Below, piece after piece: positions 61,087-64,000 of a DNA stretch of 64,000 nt. The stretch's first letter is position 1. Each line of letters opens with the position of its first letter. Source of the stretch: Asticcacaulis excentricus CB 48 (GTDB taxonomy: Bacteria > Pseudomonadota > Alphaproteobacteria > Caulobacterales > Caulobacteraceae); assembly GCF_000175215.2 (NCBI RefSeq), contig NC_014817.1, forward strand, positions 338,501-402,500, given 5' to 3'. The position numbers and the translations under genes were made by a program. The notes under the pieces were generated by a model that was not told the DNA's origin, did no database searches, and was given only the letters and a program-made list of their open reading frames with translations.

Positions 61087-63054
61087 ATGGGATTGAAGTC
61101 AACCCGTTGTTCGCGCTGGCTGGCCTTACGCTGGTTTGTGTGCGCCGTCAGCGCGCCCATACTGTGTGCAGCAGGGGTGACTGCACAGGCGCAACCGGTG
61201 GCCACGGCACCAGCGGTCTATCCCACGCCACAATCCCTGACCCTGACCGGGCCGGACCTCAAGCTGGGGACGTCGCTGTTGCTGGTACGTGGTGATAAGG
61301 TCGATGCCGAAACCGAAGCGCTGGTGCGTCGCGTTCTGACGGCGGCGGGCGTGGATACGGTTCGTGTGGTAAAGCGCCTCCCCAAGCGCTTTGCGGGCGA
61401 CTATGCGCTGATCGGCACGGTCAACGATGCCGTGGTCAAGGCCGCGCTCAACGCCACTGGCACGACAGCCCCCACACGCGCCGAGTCCTATGTGCTGACG
61501 ATGCGCCAGCAGGCCTCCGGGGCGCTGATCGTGCTGGCGGGTGCCGATGCCGACGGTCTCTATTACGCCGCCCAGAGTCTGCGTCAGATTGTGGCGCAGG
61601 GCCGCTTCCCGGCGCTGACGATCAGTGACTATCCGTCCATGCCGGTGCGCGGCACCATCGAAGGCTTCTACGGCAAGCCCTGGAGCATGGCTCAGCGCGC
61701 CGCCCACATTGAGTTCCTGTCGGGGCTGAAGGCCAACACCTATATCTACAGCCCCAAGGATGACATCTATGCGCGCGACAAGTGGCGCGAGCCCTATCCG
61801 TCGGAGACGTTAAAGGACCTGGGGAACCTTGTGGCGCAGGCCAACCGGCAGCATGTCAACTTCGTCTATGCCGTCTCACCGGGGCCGTCCATCTGCTACA
61901 GCGACCCGGCCGATCTGGCGCATATTCGTGCCAAGTTCGCAGCCCTGCGCGGCGTTGGGGTGCGCAGTTTCTATGTGGCGCTCGATGATATCGAGTATAA
62001 AAAATGGAACTGTACGGCCGATGAAGCGGCCTTTGGACCTTCGGGTGAAGAGGCGGCGGCGAAGGCGCAGGCCAGTCTCCTGAACGCCGTGCAGGCCGAT
62101 CTGGCCGCCAGTGGGCACGGCGAACTGATCATGGTGCCGACGGAATATTACGATGCCAAGGTCTCGCCCTATAAGACCGCTCTGGCCGCGACGCTCGACC
62201 CACGGGTGGTGATCCAGTGGACAGGGACGGACACCGTGCCCCCGTCGATTTCGGTGGCTGATGCGCGCAATGCCACCAAGGCTTTCGGGCGCAAGACGCT
62301 GTTGTGGGACAATTATCCGGTCAATGATTTCGGTGAGTCTGCTGGTCGTCTGCTGATGGCACCTTACGCGCGGCGTGAGGCCGGCCTGTCGGCGGAACTG
62401 AGCGGCATCGTCTCCAATCCGATGAATCAGGAGGTGGCCAGTCGCCCCGCGGTGACGGGGCTGGTGGCCTTTGCGTGGAACGATCAGGGCTATGACGCCG
62501 AACGCACCTGGCGGGCGGCGGCGCGTGATCTGGCCAGGAATGATCCGCAGGTGACGCAGGCGCTTCTGACCTTTTTCGATACGCAGCATCTGGCGCCCAC
62601 CTTTGGCAATCAGCCGTGGCAGGCGCAGGCCCCGCAACTGAGGGCCGCCATCAACCGCGTGCGCGATGCGTTGGCGGGGACAGATATAGCCGAGCGGCAG
62701 GTGGCGCTGAACGCCCTGTCGCAACGGGCCGATGATCTCGCCAATGCGCCCGACCGCATCCGCACCGGGGTTACGGATAAAGGGTTTGTGGAGGAAGCGG
62801 CCCCGTGGCTGGCGGCCACTGCTTTTTGGGGCAAGGCTTTGCGCCTGACCGTGGAGGGTCTTGAGGCCACCGATGCCCAAACGGCTGCGGATCGCTTTGC
62901 GGCGGCGCAAGGACTGGCGGCCGAGGCGTCAAAACTGCGCACCATACCCGGTGCCACACGCCCCGAAGGCCCGATCAGGATCGCCGATGGCGTGCTGGAT
63001 GTATTTATCAATGAGGCCCCGAAGCTGATCTATTGGCCGGAAAAGGCGAAATGA
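61087..63054 (+). CDS. GH84 beta-N-acetylglucosaminidase
   Basis: 655 residues from the ATG at 61087 (GAAGGA 7 bases upstream; an in-frame TTG at 61072 is less likely). Signal peptide to about residue 35. N-terminal alpha/beta domain, then the GH84 barrel with R-G-T-I-E-G-F-Y-G-K-P-W (about 188-199) and the catalytic Asp pair in V-A-L-D-D-I-E (Asp300/301) used in substrate-assisted catalysis, then a helical C-terminal region. It would free terminal GlcNAc from glycan antennae or chitobiose. It is 226 bases after the GntR gene, so it may have its own promoter. Confidence 0.93.
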   Translation: MGLKSTRCSRWLALRWFVCAVSAPILCAAGVTAQAQPVATAPAVYPTPQSLTLTGPDLKLGTSLLLVRGDKVDAETEALVRRVLTAAGVDTVRVVKRLPKRFAGDYALIGTVNDAVVKAALNATGTTAPTRAESYVLTMRQQASGALIVLAGADADGLYYAAQSLRQIVAQGRFPALTISDYPSMPVRGTIEGFYGKPWSMAQRAAHIEFLSGLKANTYIYSPKDDIYARDKWREPYPSETLKDLGNLVAQANRQHVNFVYAVSPGPSICYSDPADLAHIRAKFAALRGVGVRSFYVALDDIEYKKWNCTADEAAFGPSGEEAAAKAQASLLNAVQADLAASGHGELIMVPTEYYDAKVSPYKTALAATLDPRVVIQWTGTDTVPPSISVADARNATKAFGRKTLLWDNYPVNDFGESAGRLLMAPYARREAGLSAELSGIVSNPMNQEVASRPAVTGLVAFAWNDQGYDAERTWRAAARDLARNDPQVTQALLTFFDTQHLAPTFGNQPWQAQAPQLRAAINRVRDALAGTDIAERQVALNALSQRADDLANAPDRIRTGVTDKGFVEEAAPWLAATAFWGKALRLTVEGLEATDAQTAADRFAAAQGLAAEASKLRTIPGATRPEGPIRIADGVLDVFINEAPKLIYWPEKAK

Positions 63055-63260
63055 TCAGTTCTATGAGATAAGCTCGGCCCCTGACGTGCAGGCTGTGTTG
63101 TTGAGACGCCCGCACCAAGGCACTCCGCTACTTAGGAGACTTTCTCAGGAGGAGGAAGCGCACACCAAGGCCATGGCCTGAGGCGCGTCACACGCCAGTA
63201 AAAGTTCCGCCTGTGTTCTTTGGCGTATGTGCGTAAACCGCTGAATTTGTGAGAAGGTTA

Positions 63261-63336
63261 TGGTGCCGGTTGCAGGATTCGAACCCGCGACCTGATGTTT
63301 ACAAAACAACTGCTCTACCAACTGAGCTAAACCGGC
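63261..63336 (-). tRNA. tRNA-Thr (anticodon UGU)
   Basis: A 76-nt cloverleaf with acceptor GCCGGTT/AACCGGC, D-arm GCTC-AGTTGGTA-GAGC, T-loop TTCGAAT and encoded CCA. Anticodon loop TTTGTAA gives TGT. The anticodon stem GTTGT/ACATC has one U-U mismatch at position 28-42. Confidence 0.93.
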
Positions 63337-63519
63337 ACGCTGCGAGTCATGAGGTCTGTCGCAGACAGGGCCGTCCTTATGCCGGGAGCCATCGCAGAAC
63401 GCAACGGATTTGGCGGCTTCGCCACAGATTTTTTCGTGTTTTGGCCATCAAACCTGTGTGCAGGGCGGCAAAATGGTCTAAAGGACAAGCCGATTTCCTG
63501 AGTTTTAGAGGGTCTGAGC

Positions 63520-64000
63520 ATGTCCCGCATTCTGATCACTTCCGCGCTGCCCTACATCAACGGCATTAAGCACCTCGGCAATCTGGCCGGGTCCATGCTG
63601 CCTGCGGATGTCTATGCCCGGTTCATGCGGGCGCGCGGGCATGAGGTGCTCTATATTTGCGCGACCGACGAACATGGCACGCCGGCTGAGCTGGCCGCCG
63701 CCAAGGCCGGACAGGATGTCAAGACCTATTGCGACGAGCAGCACCTGATCCAGAAGACCGCTGGTGAGGCGTTCGGGCTCAGCTATGACTGGTTCGGTCG
63801 TTCCAGCTCGGAGGAAAACCGGCACCTAACTCAGGCCTTTTGCGAGGCGCTGGATCGTAACGGTCTGATCGAGGAACGCACGGATAAGATGGTCTATTCC
63901 ATCGACGACGGGCGTTTCCTGCCGGATCGCTATGTCGAAGGCACGTGTCCGCATTGTAAGTTCGAAAAGGCGCGCGGGGACCAATGCGACAATTGCGGGC
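63520..64000 (+). CDS. metG: Methionyl-tRNA synthetase (5' part)
   Basis: The first 160 codons are inside the window; the rest runs off the right edge. Class I synthetase with L-I-T-S-A-L-P-Y-I-N-G-I-K-H-L-G-N (HIGH-type motif H-L-G-N), A-T-D-E-H-G-T-P, and a zinc knuckle beginning C-P-H-C ... C-D-N-C. It charges initiator and elongator tRNA-Met. The ATG at 63520 fits the family N-terminus exactly. Confidence 0.97.
   Translation, partial: MSRILITSALPYINGIKHLGNLAGSMLPADVYARFMRARGHEVLYICATDEHGTPAELAAAKAGQDVKTYCDEQHLIQKTAGEAFGLSYDWFGRSSSEENRHLTQAFCEALDRNGLIEERTDKMVYSIDDGRFLPDRYVEGTCPHCKFEKARGDQCDNCG

Overview
The window looks like a chromosomal segment of a Gram-negative alphaproteobacterium of the Caulobacterales, most likely Asticcacaulis or a near relative. 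The evidence is the housekeeping gene order (dnaB-radA-cvpA-purF-SDR; tig-clpP-clpX; yfgM-bamB-der), two large TonB-dependent receptors, many secreted glycoside hydrolases and a generally high GC content. The genus is an inference from gene content, not from a search.

Left part (1-6.9 kb): a truncated GH43-type glycosidase, a DUF3500 lipoprotein coupled to a HupE/UreJ-type membrane protein, and a convergent OmpR/EnvZ-type two-component system. These genes are visibly less GC-rich than the rest. They end at a scar: a short C-terminal remnant of an IS21-family istB gene followed by an ABC-transporter ATPase that has lost its Walker A half.

Core part (6.9-37.4 kb): mostly ordinary genes. They include an ArsC/Spx-like protein, an ECF sigma operon, panB, the yfgM-bamB-der outer-membrane/GTPase cluster, a lysine aminotransferase-PhzF pair, SDR-purF-cvpA-radA-dnaB, an S41 peptidase, a TonB receptor, tRNA-Leu(UAG), a metallo-beta-lactamase/methyltransferase pair, a dicarboxylate-type symporter, tig, clpP and clpX. 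The alanine racemase gene often found between dnaB and radA is absent here.

Right part (37.8-63.1 kb): one large glycan-utilisation locus. On the left arm (minus strand) lie a flavin-dependent halogenase-like protein, CutC and an N-acetylglucosamine kinase-like protein. Divergent from it are a TonB receptor and then a tightly coupled run of GH2 beta-mannosidase, GH3 (xylosidase-like, with PA14), GH35 beta-galactosidase, GH125 alpha-mannosidase, GH92 alpha-mannosidase and an unrecognised 802-residue secreted protein. After these come GH29 alpha-fucosidase (minus strand), a GntR/HutC (NagR-like) regulator and a GH84 beta-N-acetylglucosaminidase. Together these activities match the linkages of a plant-type complex N-glycan (Gal, Fuc, GlcNAc, alpha-Man, Xyl, beta-Man). 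The released GlcNAc would be phosphorylated by the kinase. The organisation resembles the N-glycan (nix) cluster described in Xanthomonas campestris.

The most novel items are the unrecognised glycosidase-like protein at 55237-57645, which carries two perfect palindromes inside its coding sequence; the halogenase-CutC-kinase operon; and repeated AGGACCA/GGTCTA elements between the two divergent arms. The window ends with tRNA-Thr(UGU) and the 5' part of metG.
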